NCBI RefSeq assembly: GCF_000276605.1
Contig: NZ_AKJX01000197.1
Location: 1 to 32,650 of the forward strand
Length of the DNA stretch: 32,650 bases
Reading direction: 5' to 3'
DNA from: Acidovorax sp. CF316
GTDB taxonomy: Bacteria > Pseudomonadota > Gammaproteobacteria > Burkholderiales > Burkholderiaceae_C
The notes beneath the pieces were generated by a model. The model was not told where the DNA came from. It did no database searches and was given only the letters and a program-made list of their open reading frames with translations. Positions 24,562-31,906 of this stretch are shown here, piece by piece. How positions within the stretch are numbered: position 1 is the first letter of the stretch; each line of letters begins with the position of its first letter. Made by a program: the position numbers and the translations under genes.

Positions 24562-25455
24562 TCAGTCGTGCGAGTTTTCGCTGGCGTGCCAGCTGCCCAG
24601 GGCCAAGCGGGTGCCCCAGGCCATCAGAGCGAACAGCGCCACGCCGGTCAGCGATATCAGCAGCAGCGCGGCGAACATGCGCGGGATGTTGAGTTGAAAG
24701 CCTGCCTGCAAAATCTGGTACGCCAGGCCCGCGCCCTGGCCGCCGGTGCCGGCCACGAACTCGGCCACCACGGCACCGATCAGTGCCAGCCCGCTCGATA
24801 TGCGCAGCCCGCCGAAGAAGTAGGGCAGCGCACTCGGTATGCGTAGGCGCAGCAGGGTCTGCATGCGCGTGGCGCGGTTGAGCTTGAAATAGCTTTGCAG
24901 GTCCGGCTCCACGCTGCGCAGGCCCAGCGTGGTGTTGCTGATGATTGGGAACAGCGCCACCAGCGCAGCGCAGATCACCATCGACGCGGTCGGGTCCTTC
25001 ACCCAGATGATGATGAGCGGCGCCACGGCCACGATGGGCGTGACCTGCAGCAGCACCGCGTACGGGAACAGCGCTGTCTCGATGCGCTTGCTCTGCACGA
25101 ACAGAAACGAGATCAGCACCCCCGCCACCGTGGCCACAGCAAAGGCCAGCACGGTGATCTTGACGGTGACCCAGAGCGATCCGCCCAGGGCCGCCCAGTC
25201 GGTGAACAGCGTCTTGAGCATGAGCAAAGGTGAGGGCACCAGGTAGGGCGGCAGCTCCATGGCCGTGACCAGGCCCTGCCACAGTGCGATGAGCACCAGG
25301 CCTACGAGCAGCGGGTAGACCACGCGCTGCACGCGCGGTTGGGCCATGAGGGGAACGCGCGCTGCGACGGGCTTGGGCGCCTTGGCTCGGGCGGGTTGCG
25401 CGCTGCGCTCTGCCGGTGCGGGCGCTGCAGGTGCAGTAGGGTAAGGGGTGCTCAT
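24562..25455 (-). CDS. ABC transporter permease (SsuC/TauC/ThiX type)
   Basis: A 297-residue inner-membrane permease of the nitrate/sulfonate/taurine/pyrimidine importer group. After a proline/alanine-rich cytoplasmic start of about 50 residues come roughly six membrane helices, beginning RVVYPLLVGLVLIALWQGL. The coupling loop shows LNRATRMQTLLRLRIPSALPYFFGGLRISSGLALIG, key residues in the EAA-type motif being R-IPSALP and GLRIS. Its start overlaps the ATPase stop by 4 bases (ATGA), so the two are translated together. With the ATPase and THI5/NMT1-like binding protein upstream it makes a complete importer. Substrate is set by the binding protein and is discussed there. Confidence 0.9.
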   Translation of the reverse strand: MSTPYPTAPAAPAPAERSAQPARAKAPKPVAARVPLMAQPRVQRVVYPLLVGLVLIALWQGLVTAMELPPYLVPSPLLMLKTLFTDWAALGGSLWVTVKITVLAFAVATVAGVLISFLFVQSKRIETALFPYAVLLQVTPIVAVAPLIIIWVKDPTASMVICAALVALFPIISNTTLGLRSVEPDLQSYFKLNRATRMQTLLRLRIPSALPYFFGGLRISSGLALIGAVVAEFVAGTGGQGAGLAYQILQAGFQLNIPRMFAALLLISLTGVALFALMAWGTRLALGSWHASENSHD

Positions 25456-26285
25456 GCTGCGGTCTCCTCGGTGTCGGCGCTGGCGCGCAGCAGGCTGTCC
25501 TGCAGCTGCTTGGCATAGCGGCTGAATTCGGGTGAGACCATGAAGTCCGCCGTGCGCGGGTAGGGCGCGGCTATGCGGAACTCCTCCACCACGCGGCCGG
25601 GGCGCGCGGCCATCATCACCACGCGGCTCGACAGGAACACCGCCTCGTGGATCGAGTGCGTCACGAAGATCACCGTCAGCTTCTTCTTGCGCCACAGGTC
25701 CAGCAGGTCCGCATCGAGCTTGTGGCGCGTGATTTCGTCGAGCGCACCGAAGGGCTCGTCCATCAGCAACAGGTCAGGCTGGGTCACCAGGCCGCGCGCA
25801 ATGGACACGCGCATCTGCATGCCGCCCGACAGGGCGCGCGGCAGCGCATTGGCAAACTTCGATAGGCCCACCAGGGACAGGGCCTCGGCCACGCGGCCGT
25901 CGGCCTCCTGGCGCGGCACACCGGCCAGGTCCAGCGGCAGGCGCACATTGGTCTGCACGCTGGCCCAGGGCATGAGCGTGGGCGACTGGAAGACAAAGGC
26001 CATCTTCTTGCCGCTTTCGTCGAGCTGGGTCACGGGCTTGTGCCACAGCTGAAGCCGGCCATCGGTGGGCTCCAGCAGGCCGGCCACCATCTTGAGCAGC
26101 GTGCTCTTGCCGCAGCCCGAGGGGCCGAGCAGGGTGACGAACTCGCCTTCTTCGATGGTCAGGTCCACCGGCAGCAGGGCCTGCGTGCCGTTGGGGTAGG
26201 TCTTCTCGGCCGACAGCACCTGCACGGCGGGCGTGGGGCGGTGGGTCGTTGCCGGGTCGGCGGGGGTGGGCTCAGCGGACTGCAT
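25452..26285 (-). CDS. ABC transporter ATPase (SsuB/TauB/ThiZ type)
   Basis: A 277-residue ATPase. Walker A GPSGCGKST is at 54-62, Q-loop Q100 (FVFQSPTLMPW), signature LSGGM at 152-156, Walker B LLLMDEP at 172-178 with catalytic E177, D-loop ALDE and H-loop H210 (FVTHSIHEA). FQSPTLMPW and HSIHEAVFLS are characteristic of the nitrate/sulfonate/taurine/pyrimidine importer group. A 20-residue proline/threonine-rich N-terminus precedes the fold. The ATG at 26285 has AAGGCG upstream. It lies between the binding protein (75-base gap containing a hairpin) and the permease (4-base overlap). Confidence 0.92.
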   Translation of the reverse strand: MQSAEPTPADPATTHRPTPAVQVLSAEKTYPNGTQALLPVDLTIEEGEFVTLLGPSGCGKSTLLKMVAGLLEPTDGRLQLWHKPVTQLDESGKKMAFVFQSPTLMPWASVQTNVRLPLDLAGVPRQEADGRVAEALSLVGLSKFANALPRALSGGMQMRVSIARGLVTQPDLLLMDEPFGALDEITRHKLDADLLDLWRKKKLTVIFVTHSIHEAVFLSSRVVMMAARPGRVVEEFRIAAPYPRTADFMVSPEFSRYAKQLQDSLLRASADTEETAA

Positions 26286-26312
26286 GGGGTCGCCTTTCGA
26301 TGGATGCGGCCC

Positions 26313-26331
26313 GCCCCGCTGCGCGCGGGGC
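26313..26331 (-). terminator. Intra-operon hairpin after the binding-protein gene
   Basis: GCCCCGC (26313-26319), loop TGCGC, GCGGGGC (26325-26331): a perfect 7-bp stem in the 75-base gap between the binding protein and ATPase genes. Hairpins here commonly stabilise the upstream mRNA or attenuate read-through so that the binding protein is made in excess; that role is inferred. Confidence 0.45.
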
Positions 26332-26360
26332 CGGGGCCGCTGTTTCAGGGCAGGGCGGGC

Positions 26361-27362
26361 TTACGGAAGAACCTTGAGGTCCTTGACGAAGGCGGTGCTG
26401 TAGGTATCGGCCAGCTTCACCTTGGCCGGGTCGATCAGCTTGGCCTCCACCAGGAAGTCGTAGCTCGCCTTGGCGCGCGCATCGGTCATCACGCCGATGC
26501 CCATGCTGGCCGCGTCACCACCGGTCACCATGCCCATCTCCTTGAGCTTGGCCACGCTGTAGGCCAGCTGCTCATCGGTCATGTTCGGGTTGTCCTTCTT
26601 GATCAGGGCGTTGGCCGGGGCCGGGTCGGCCAGGTAGCTCTTCCAGCCTTCCATGGTGGCCTTCACGAACGAGGCGACGGCGGTGCCGCGCTCCTTGACG
26701 GTCTTGTCCATGCAGCTCACCGTGGTGGCGTAGGCGGGGTAGCCCTGGTCGCTGAACATCAGGGTGTTGGCCTTCACGCCGGCCTTGGCGATGGCGAAGG
26801 GCTCGGACGTCAGGTAGCCCTGCTGGGCGGTGTTCTTGTCGGCCACGAAGGGCTGGATGTTGAAGGTATAGGGCCGCGTCTGCGCATCGTTGAAGCCGTA
26901 CTTGGCCTTCAGCCAGGGCCAGTAGCCGCGCTGGGCCGACGAGGCGATGAGGATGGTCTTGCCCTTGAGGTCCTCGAACTTCTTCACGTCGTCGTGCGCG
27001 ATGAGCACCTGCGGATCTTTCTGGAAGACGGCCGCCACCGTGGTCACGGGCACGCCGCCTTCGCGCATCTGGATCATCTGCAGGTCGCTCGACCCCATCA
27101 CGCACTCGGCCTGGCCGGCTGCCATCATCTGCACGATGTTGACCTGCGGTCCGCCCATCTTGATGGTCACGTCCAGGCCGTATTTCTTGTACAGGCCGGT
27201 GGCCACCGCCTGGTAGAAGCCGCCGTGCTCGGCCTGCGCGTACCAGTTGGTCATGTAGGTGAACTTTTCCTGCGCGTGGGCCTGCATGGTGCCGGCGGCA
27301 CCAACAGCGAGCAGCGCGGCTGCACCAAGTTTGGAAAGGTTGGAGGCGGTCTTCTTCATCAT
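26361..27362 (-). CDS. THI5/NMT1-like ABC substrate-binding protein
   Basis: A 333-residue periplasmic binding protein. MMKKTASNLSKLGAAALLAV starts a Sec signal peptide cleaved near AHA at about 30. The mature start KFTYMTNWYAQAEHGGFYQA, with the TNWYAQAEHGG block, followed by GLYKKYGLDVTIKMGGPQVN, matches the NMT1/THI5-like domain shared by ThiY (formyl-aminopyrimidine binding), riboflavin-type and pyrimidine-precursor binding proteins, and more distantly SsuA/TauA. The ATG at 27362 is preceded by GGAGC. Two methionine codons open the gene. It lies among nucleobase-type deaminase and hydrolase genes, so a pyrimidine-like or related N-heterocycle is the best guess for the ligand; sulfonates or nitrate remain possible from the family alone. 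Confidence 0.9.
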   Translation of the reverse strand: MMKKTASNLSKLGAAALLAVGAAGTMQAHAQEKFTYMTNWYAQAEHGGFYQAVATGLYKKYGLDVTIKMGGPQVNIVQMMAAGQAECVMGSSDLQMIQMREGGVPVTTVAAVFQKDPQVLIAHDDVKKFEDLKGKTILIASSAQRGYWPWLKAKYGFNDAQTRPYTFNIQPFVADKNTAQQGYLTSEPFAIAKAGVKANTLMFSDQGYPAYATTVSCMDKTVKERGTAVASFVKATMEGWKSYLADPAPANALIKKDNPNMTDEQLAYSVAKLKEMGMVTGGDAASMGIGVMTDARAKASYDFLVEAKLIDPAKVKLADTYSTAFVKDLKVLP

Positions 27363-27436
27363 GGCAGTGCTCCGGTAGGTGGTGGAGGGGGAACAGGGAC
27401 GAAAAGGGGGGATGGATGCGGCTGCGTTCGCAGGTT

Positions 27437-28300
27437 TCAAGCCAGGGCGGTGGAGCTCTCCACATGGCCCGTGTGGTTGGCGCGGCCCCAGGTGGCTTCG
27501 GGGCGGGCGGCCCAGCGCAGCTGGTGCAGCTCGGTGATGGCGGCGGCCCAGCTCACGGCCAGCGAGTCGAGGATGGCGTGGCCCTGCTCGGCCGTGGCCG
27601 GCAGCGGGTCGCCGATGATGCCGCTGGGCCCGAAGTCGCGCGCGCTCCAGGCGCAGGCGGGGCGGCCGTCGGGCGACAGAAGGGGCGAGCCGAACACGGG
27701 CGGGTAGTTCACCACCGCGCGCTCCATGTGCACGGTATCGGGCGCCAGGGCCAGCATCAGCGCCGTCTCGGCATGGCCGGCGTGCATGGCCAGCTTCTTC
27801 TCCTGCTCCGACAGGTACTTGCCCGCCACGTGCGGCACGCGCCAGGTGAAGCTGGGCACCACGATGAAGTCGCCATGGCGCAGGCGCAGCTCGCGCGCGC
27901 ACATCTCCATCACCTGCGGCTGGCCGCCGTGGCCGTTGACGAACAGCAGCTTGCGAAAGCCCGCGCGGTAGACCGACTCGCCCACCTCGTTCATGGTGGC
28001 CAGCAGGGTCTCGCCGCTCAAGGTGACCGTGCCCGGAAAGTGCAGGTGCTCCTCCGACTTGCCGTAGGTGATGGGCGCCATGGCAAAGGCCGGCACCTCG
28101 GCCGGCAGGCGCGCCAGGGCATGGCCCACCACGCCCGCGCTGATCACCGTGTCCACCGCGCAGGGCAGGTGCGGGCCGTGCTGCTCGGTGGCGCCCGTGG
28201 GCAGCACGATCACGGTGTTCTCCTTGTCCGGCAGGTCGACGATCTCGGTCCAGCTCAGGTAGGGCAGGTAGCGGTGGGGCGGGGTGTAGCCGTGCAGCAT
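27437..28300 (-). CDS. Creatininase-family metal-dependent amidohydrolase
   Basis: A 287-residue member of the creatininase/formamide hydrolase family, which cleaves cyclic or linear amides with two divalent metals. Ligand candidates are E39 and H41 (ATEQHGPHLP), D50 (AVDT), H124 (NGHGGQ) and E178 (HAGHAET). True creatininase has NGHYEN at the fourth position, whereas NGHGG with HAGxxET marks the broader family, for example ArfB and MftE. Creatinine is thus unlikely to be the substrate; opening of a lactam, hydantoin or other ring amide, or deformylation, fits better. It is 33 bases from the RidA-like gene upstream and 74 from the binding protein gene downstream, in the same orientation. Confidence 0.9.
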   Translation of the reverse strand: MLHGYTPPHRYLPYLSWTEIVDLPDKENTVIVLPTGATEQHGPHLPCAVDTVISAGVVGHALARLPAEVPAFAMAPITYGKSEEHLHFPGTVTLSGETLLATMNEVGESVYRAGFRKLLFVNGHGGQPQVMEMCARELRLRHGDFIVVPSFTWRVPHVAGKYLSEQEKKLAMHAGHAETALMLALAPDTVHMERAVVNYPPVFGSPLLSPDGRPACAWSARDFGPSGIIGDPLPATAEQGHAILDSLAVSWAAAITELHQLRWAARPEATWGRANHTGHVESSTALA

Positions 28301-28333
28301 GGGGCGGGTCTTTCGTGAAGGGGGATGTGGAGG

Positions 28334-28804
28334 TCAGCGCAAGGGGAGGTAGGCAGTCGCTTCCACCTCGATCAGGATGTCGGCCGTGGGCAGCATGCCG
28401 GTGACCTCCACCACGGTGGAGGCCGGCGGCTCGCCCGGGAAGAACAGTTTGCGCACGCGGCTGTACTGGGGGAAGTGGTCCAGGTGCTTGAAGTACTGCA
28501 CCAGCTTGAACACGTCGGACATCTGGCCGCCCGCGGCCTCGATGGTCAGGCGGATGCGGTCGAGCACATACCAGCTCTGCGCCAGGATGGGCCCCTCCTT
28601 GATGTCGCTGCTGAACTCGCCCGTGCGGCCGATCAGCGTGGCCGCCTCGTCGGGGATGTCGGCGTAGCCGCGCACGATGCGGCTGGCCGCAGGGTCCACG
28701 GCGATGATCCCGGACAGGAACACCAGGTCGCCCGCTCGGCGCCAGGCGGCATAGCGGGCCAGGGGCTGGGCAATGCCCGAGGGGGTGGTGGAAGCGGTCG
28801 TCAT
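28334..28804 (-). CDS. RidA-family protein (non-canonical, lacks the catalytic Arg)
   Basis: A 156-residue member of the RidA/YjgF/RutC family. RidA proper hydrolyses reactive enamine/imine intermediates; RutC acts on 3-aminoacrylate in pyrimidine breakdown. The fold is recognisable from DLVFLSGIIAVDP (about 26-38), the central helix ILAQSWYVLDRIRLTIEAAG and the closing ILIEVEATAYLP. The invariant arginine of active RidA (in the PAR-x-x-VEV motif) is replaced by S129 in PPASTVVEV, as in Rid subfamilies without imine deaminase activity. At 156 residues it is longer than the usual 125-130, with an N-terminal extension. Its start overlaps the amidohydrolase stop by 4 bases, so it is made together with that enzyme and probably handles its product. 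Confidence 0.88.
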   Translation of the reverse strand: MTTASTTPSGIAQPLARYAAWRRAGDLVFLSGIIAVDPAASRIVRGYADIPDEAATLIGRTGEFSSDIKEGPILAQSWYVLDRIRLTIEAAGGQMSDVFKLVQYFKHLDHFPQYSRVRKLFFPGEPPASTVVEVTGMLPTADILIEVEATAYLPLR

Positions 28805-30132
28805 GCAAGGCTCCGGTCAGGAATGGGGGAGGGGGCTGGGGTGGCGTTGGCCACATGCCACGCCGCGCTGGCATGGCCGCTGGTGACGCGGCCCTGGCGC
28901 AGCACCACGCGCTGCTGCGTGCGCGATGGAAACCCCCAGCCATCGGCCTGCTGGAAGACGATCAAGTCGGCCGCCATGCCGGGCTGCAGCGGTAGCGCAT
29001 CAGGCCCGCGGCGCAGCCAGTCGCTGCGGCACAGCGCCTCGGACCAGCGGTCGAACGGCGCGTCGAGCTGCGCCGCCAGCACGCCGGTGGCCAGGGCCTC
29101 CAGCGGGTCCAGGCTGCCCACGGGGCAGAACGGGTCCTGGATGTTGTCGCTGGCCACCAGCACCGGGATGCCGCGCGCACGCGCCTCCTTGATGAGGGTG
29201 ATGCCGCGCTGGCGCGGCGTGCGGCCCGTGGTGGCGTCCTGCAGCAGCAGGTTGGTGATGGGCAGGGTCACCAAGGTGATGGGGCTTTGCGCCACGGCGT
29301 CCAGCGTGGCCAGGGCGGTGGCCTCGTCCTGCGCGGCCAGCGCGCAGGTGTGGCCGCAGACCACATGGCCTTCGAAGCGCAGTTCTTGCAGCAGCGCGGC
29401 CGTGGTGGCCAGGCCCTGGGCGCCGGGGTGCAGTTCCTCGTCCACATGCAGGTCCACGTTCAGGCCATGGTGCTGCGCGGCCTCGAACAGGTGGCGCAGG
29501 GCCTGTGGGTCCCAGTTGGTCGAATGCACGAAGCCGCCCAGCAGCGCGCCCGGGCCGCTGTCGGCCACGGTGGCGGCCAGCCGCATGGCGGTGCTGCGTT
29601 CGGTGTACAGGTGCAAGGGGATCAGGGCCACGCGCTCCAGCAGCAGGCGGCCGGCCCATTCGTGCGCCAGGCTGCGCAGCACGTTCCAGGCGAGCGGTTG
29701 TGCATCGGGCTCCCACCAATCGCAGTGGGTGCGCAGGTGCACGGTGCCGGCCTCGTACGCCCATTGCAGGGCGCGGCTGGCGCGGGCGCGAATGTCGGCC
29801 TCGGTCCAGCCCTGGCGGTCCACCATCATGGCCTCGATGGCGCCCAGCAGGCCGGGCTTCACCGTGCCCATGCGCGGCAGGGTGAAGGCCTTGTCCAGAT
29901 GGGTGTGCGCATCCACCAGGCAGGGCAGCACCAGCGCGCCGGCCAGGTCCCAGGTGGCGCCCGTGGCCGGGGGCTGGGCAGGGTGGTGCGGTGCGATGGA
30001 CTCGACGCGGCCCTGCACCAGGTGCACATCGGCCAGCGCGGGCTGGCCGGTGCTGCCGGGCCAGGTGCGGGGTAGCAGCCAGCGCGGCAGGCGGGCGTTG
30101 AGGATGTGGTCGGGGGTGTTGGATGCGTGCAT
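28801..30132 (-). CDS. CodA-like amidohydrolase (cytosine-deaminase family)
   Basis: A 443-residue cytoplasmic metal-dependent hydrolase of the cytosine-deaminase branch of the amidohydrolase superfamily. The ligand and catalytic set is complete: H76 and H78 (DAHTHLDK), H229 with E232 (HVDEELHP), H261 (CGHTCAL) and D329 (ASDNIQDPF). The segments THLDKAF and SDNIQDPF-x-P-x-G are typical of CodA and close relatives that deaminate pyrimidines, ammelides or similar rings. The ATG at 30132 is preferred: AAGGGG lies nine bases upstream on its strand, while the longer frame starts at a TTG inside the preceding gene. Cytosine itself need not be the substrate, because neighbouring genes point to a broader N-heterocycle route. 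Confidence 0.87.
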   Translation of the reverse strand: MHASNTPDHILNARLPRWLLPRTWPGSTGQPALADVHLVQGRVESIAPHHPAQPPATGATWDLAGALVLPCLVDAHTHLDKAFTLPRMGTVKPGLLGAIEAMMVDRQGWTEADIRARASRALQWAYEAGTVHLRTHCDWWEPDAQPLAWNVLRSLAHEWAGRLLLERVALIPLHLYTERSTAMRLAATVADSGPGALLGGFVHSTNWDPQALRHLFEAAQHHGLNVDLHVDEELHPGAQGLATTAALLQELRFEGHVVCGHTCALAAQDEATALATLDAVAQSPITLVTLPITNLLLQDATTGRTPRQRGITLIKEARARGIPVLVASDNIQDPFCPVGSLDPLEALATGVLAAQLDAPFDRWSEALCRSDWLRRGPDALPLQPGMAADLIVFQQADGWGFPSRTQQRVVLRQGRVTSGHASAAWHVANATPAPSPIPDRSLA

Positions 30133-30145
30133 GCGGATGAACCCC

Positions 30146-30733
30146 TTACGCAAAGCGCGCCATGGCCTGGCCCACGCGGGCCTTGAAGGCCTCGAGCCGC
30201 GGTGGCGTGGCCACGTTCATGTGGTAGTAGGCGTGGTAGTCCACGCGCGCCTTGCCGCCCGTGAGCAGGCGCATGTAGCGCGTGACGGACTTGCGCGGTG
30301 GGTCGCCCATGAGCAGCGCCGTCCAGCGCGGGCGGCCATAGGTCACCACGGCCGAGATGCGCTTGATGTGCGTGAGCGAGGGCTTGACGTTGTGCGGGTC
30401 GCTGATGTCGAAGGCCACGCCGGGCATCAGCACCCGGTCGAAAAAGCCCTTGAGCATGGCCGGCATGCCGAAGCACCAGGTGGGAAAGCAGAACACCACC
30501 GCCTCGGCCCACAGCAGCCGGTCCACATAGCCCTGCACCGGCAAGCGGTTGCTGGGCACCTCGTGGTAGCCCAGGCGCTCCTCGCGGCTGAGCACGGGGT
30601 TGAAGTCCTCGGCATACAGGTCGCAGTCGTCCACCTCGTGGCCGGCCGCGCGCAGGTTGCGCACCACCTCGTCGTGCAGGGCCGCGTTGTAGCTGGTCTC
30701 CACCGGGTGGCAATAGATCACGAGGATGCGCAT
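30146..30733 (-). CDS. Flavodoxin-fold NAD(P)H oxidoreductase (NQO/KefF-like)
   Basis: A 195-residue FMN/FAD-binding oxidoreductase of the NAD(P)H-quinone reductase family. The start MRILVIYCHPVETSYNAALHD carries the beta1-loop motif (HP-x5-N), and FCFPTWCFGMPAMLKGFFDRV with GVAF is the family's flavin-binding segment (FPTWxFGMPAxLK). GAAGGAG lies just upstream of the ATG at 30733. Such proteins reduce quinones or supply reduced flavin. It follows the ferredoxin gene by 16 bases and precedes the CodA-like gene by 13, so the three are almost surely cotranscribed. It could feed electrons to a monooxygenase, though no oxygenase gene is visible in the cluster; the ferredoxin is the nearest candidate partner. 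Confidence 0.88.
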   Translation of the reverse strand: MRILVIYCHPVETSYNAALHDEVVRNLRAAGHEVDDCDLYAEDFNPVLSREERLGYHEVPSNRLPVQGYVDRLLWAEAVVFCFPTWCFGMPAMLKGFFDRVLMPGVAFDISDPHNVKPSLTHIKRISAVVTYGRPRWTALLMGDPPRKSVTRYMRLLTGGKARVDYHAYYHMNVATPPRLEAFKARVGQAMARFA

Positions 30734-30749
30734 GGCGGGGGCTCCTTCT

Positions 30750-31055
30750 TCAAAGGTCGAGCGTGAGCGTGGGCCCGTGGCTGCGCGCGCAGCACACGGC
30801 CACATGGGTGGCCTGCTCTTCAGGGCTCAGGCAGCTGTCGCGGTGGTCGGGTGCGCCGGCCAGCCAGCGCGTGGCGCAGGTGCCGCACACGCCCTGCTCG
30901 CACAGCGTGTCGATGGCGATGCCGGCGAGCTGCAGCACATCGGCCATGCTTTCGCCGGGCTCCACGGGCAGCCGCATCTGGCTGCGCGCAAGCACCAGTT
31001 CAAAAGAAGCCGGTTCCGTGGCGGGCAGGGGCGCTGCCGTGGCTAGGGTTTGCAT
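30750..31055 (-). CDS. Stand-alone plant-type [2Fe-2S] ferredoxin (VanB C-terminal-domain-like)
   Basis: A 101-residue small iron-sulfur protein. The cluster ligands are C52-x4-C57-x2-C60 (LCEQGVCGTC) and a distal cysteine at 88 or 89. CEQGVCGTC, PDHRDSCLSPEE and the ending TLTLDL match the C-terminal ferredoxin domain of phthalate-dioxygenase-reductase/VanB-type proteins, but the FMN and NAD domains that normally precede it are absent, so this is a free-standing version. It is first in the long operon and directly follows the RutR-like palindrome. It probably shuttles electrons between the adjacent NAD(P)H reductase and an oxidase or oxygenase. The ribosome site is weak. Confidence 0.85.
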   Translation of the reverse strand: MQTLATAAPLPATEPASFELVLARSQMRLPVEPGESMADVLQLAGIAIDTLCEQGVCGTCATRWLAGAPDHRDSCLSPEEQATHVAVCCARSHGPTLTLDL

Positions 31056-31088
31056 GTTTGACCACTTGATTTGATCGATTGGTCAAAC
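31056..31088. promoter_or_regulatory. RutR-type operator candidate upstream of the ferredoxin operon
   Basis: GTTTGACCA (31056-31064) and TGGTCAAAC (31080-31088) are perfect 9-base inverted arms. Within them, TTGATCG-AT-TGGTCAA (31071-31086) matches the RutR consensus TTGACCA-NN-TGGTCAA at 12 of 14 defined positions. It directly abuts the ATG of the ferredoxin gene, so bound protein would block initiation. The adjacent regulator at 31195-31887 resembles RutR. Binding is inferred from these two observations. The remaining 31089-31194 is the rest of the promoter region; a further TTGACC occurs on the minus strand at about 31142-31148. Confidence 0.65.
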
Positions 31089-31194
31089 TATTGCAAATGC
31101 TGTGCCAGCAGGGCTTTCGGGCCGTTGCCTGCCTTGCCCTGGGTCAAAGCGCTGTGTGGGCGCTGCTGCTACGCCCGCAAGCGTGCAGGCCTGT

Positions 31195-31887
31195 TCACTC
31201 TGGTGCGAAATCGGGTGCCAGGCCGCAGCCCAGCAGCACGAAATTGGTGAGCTCGCGCACGATGGGTTCGCGGTCGATGGTTTCTTCGGGCGCAAGGCCC
31301 AGCATGATGTGCACCTGCACGCCGTAGTCGGCGTAGTGCTGCGTCATGCCCCAGATCTGCATGAGCAAGAGGCGCGCGTCCAGCCGGCGCATGCGGCCCT
31401 CGGCGATCCAGCGGTCGATCAGGTCCACCTTCTGCTGGGTGGACTTCACGGCCACGGGCCAGTACCGGCCCAGGTTGCGCCCGCCGCCCAGCACCTCGGT
31501 GGTGAAGATGCGCGACAGCCCCGGGTTGTCCAGCGCGTAGTCGAGCTTCTTGCGCACATAGGTGCTCAGCACCTTCTTCGGGTCGTCGCTCTGGCTGTCG
31601 AACTGGAAGGCGCCAGACCAGCCGTTGAGCACCGAGTACAGCAGCTCCTCGTACAGCTCTTCCTTGCTGGCGATGTAGTAGTGCAGCTGCGGCTTGGTCA
31701 GTCCCGCGCGCTCGGCAATGGCCTTGGTGGACGCGCCCTTGAAGCCATGGCGGCTGAACTCGGCAATCGCCGCCTCGCGGATCGCACCCAGGATGCGCTC
31801 GCGCCCCTGCTTGGAGCGGCTGAGCAGGGCGCCAGAGACATTGCTCTCGGCTTCGGGTTCGGTCATTGAGGGGGCTTTGGACGGCAT
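31195..31887 (-). CDS. TetR-family regulator, RutR-like
   Basis: A 230-residue dimeric repressor candidate. The N-terminal DNA-binding domain has its helix-turn-helix at about 52-74 (ASTKAIAERAGLTKPQLHYYIASKEELY, key motif LTKPQLHYY). The C-terminal domain contains QIWGMTQHYADYGVQV, strikingly like the IWASTQHYADFAPQV segment I recall from RutR, the uracil/thymine-responsive regulator of pyrimidine catabolism. RutR binds TTGACCA-NN-TGGTCAA, and a near match lies just beyond the gene's end. The ATG at 31887 leaves 19 bases after the deaminase stop; 31866 is a possible shorter start. It sits inside the cluster between deaminase and ferredoxin genes, consistent with local control. The effector may be a pyrimidine-like metabolite. 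Confidence 0.88.
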   Translation of the reverse strand: MPSKAPSMTEPEAESNVSGALLSRSKQGRERILGAIREAAIAEFSRHGFKGASTKAIAERAGLTKPQLHYYIASKEELYEELLYSVLNGWSGAFQFDSQSDDPKKVLSTYVRKKLDYALDNPGLSRIFTTEVLGGGRNLGRYWPVAVKSTQQKVDLIDRWIAEGRMRRLDARLLLMQIWGMTQHYADYGVQVHIMLGLAPEETIDREPIVRELTNFVLLGCGLAPDFAPE

Positions 31888-31906
31888 GGATGCCGATTCT
31901 CGCCGT

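Noticed and set aside
27363-28943. Long N-terminal extension of the THI5-like binding protein
   Set aside because: It would run through the creatininase and RidA-like genes; the signal peptide and ribosome site fix the start at 27362.
28325-30766. Plus-strand open frame of 813 codons
   Set aside because: Antisense to RidA-like, CodA-like and oxidoreductase genes whose motifs are intact; composition is that of a reverse-strand shadow.
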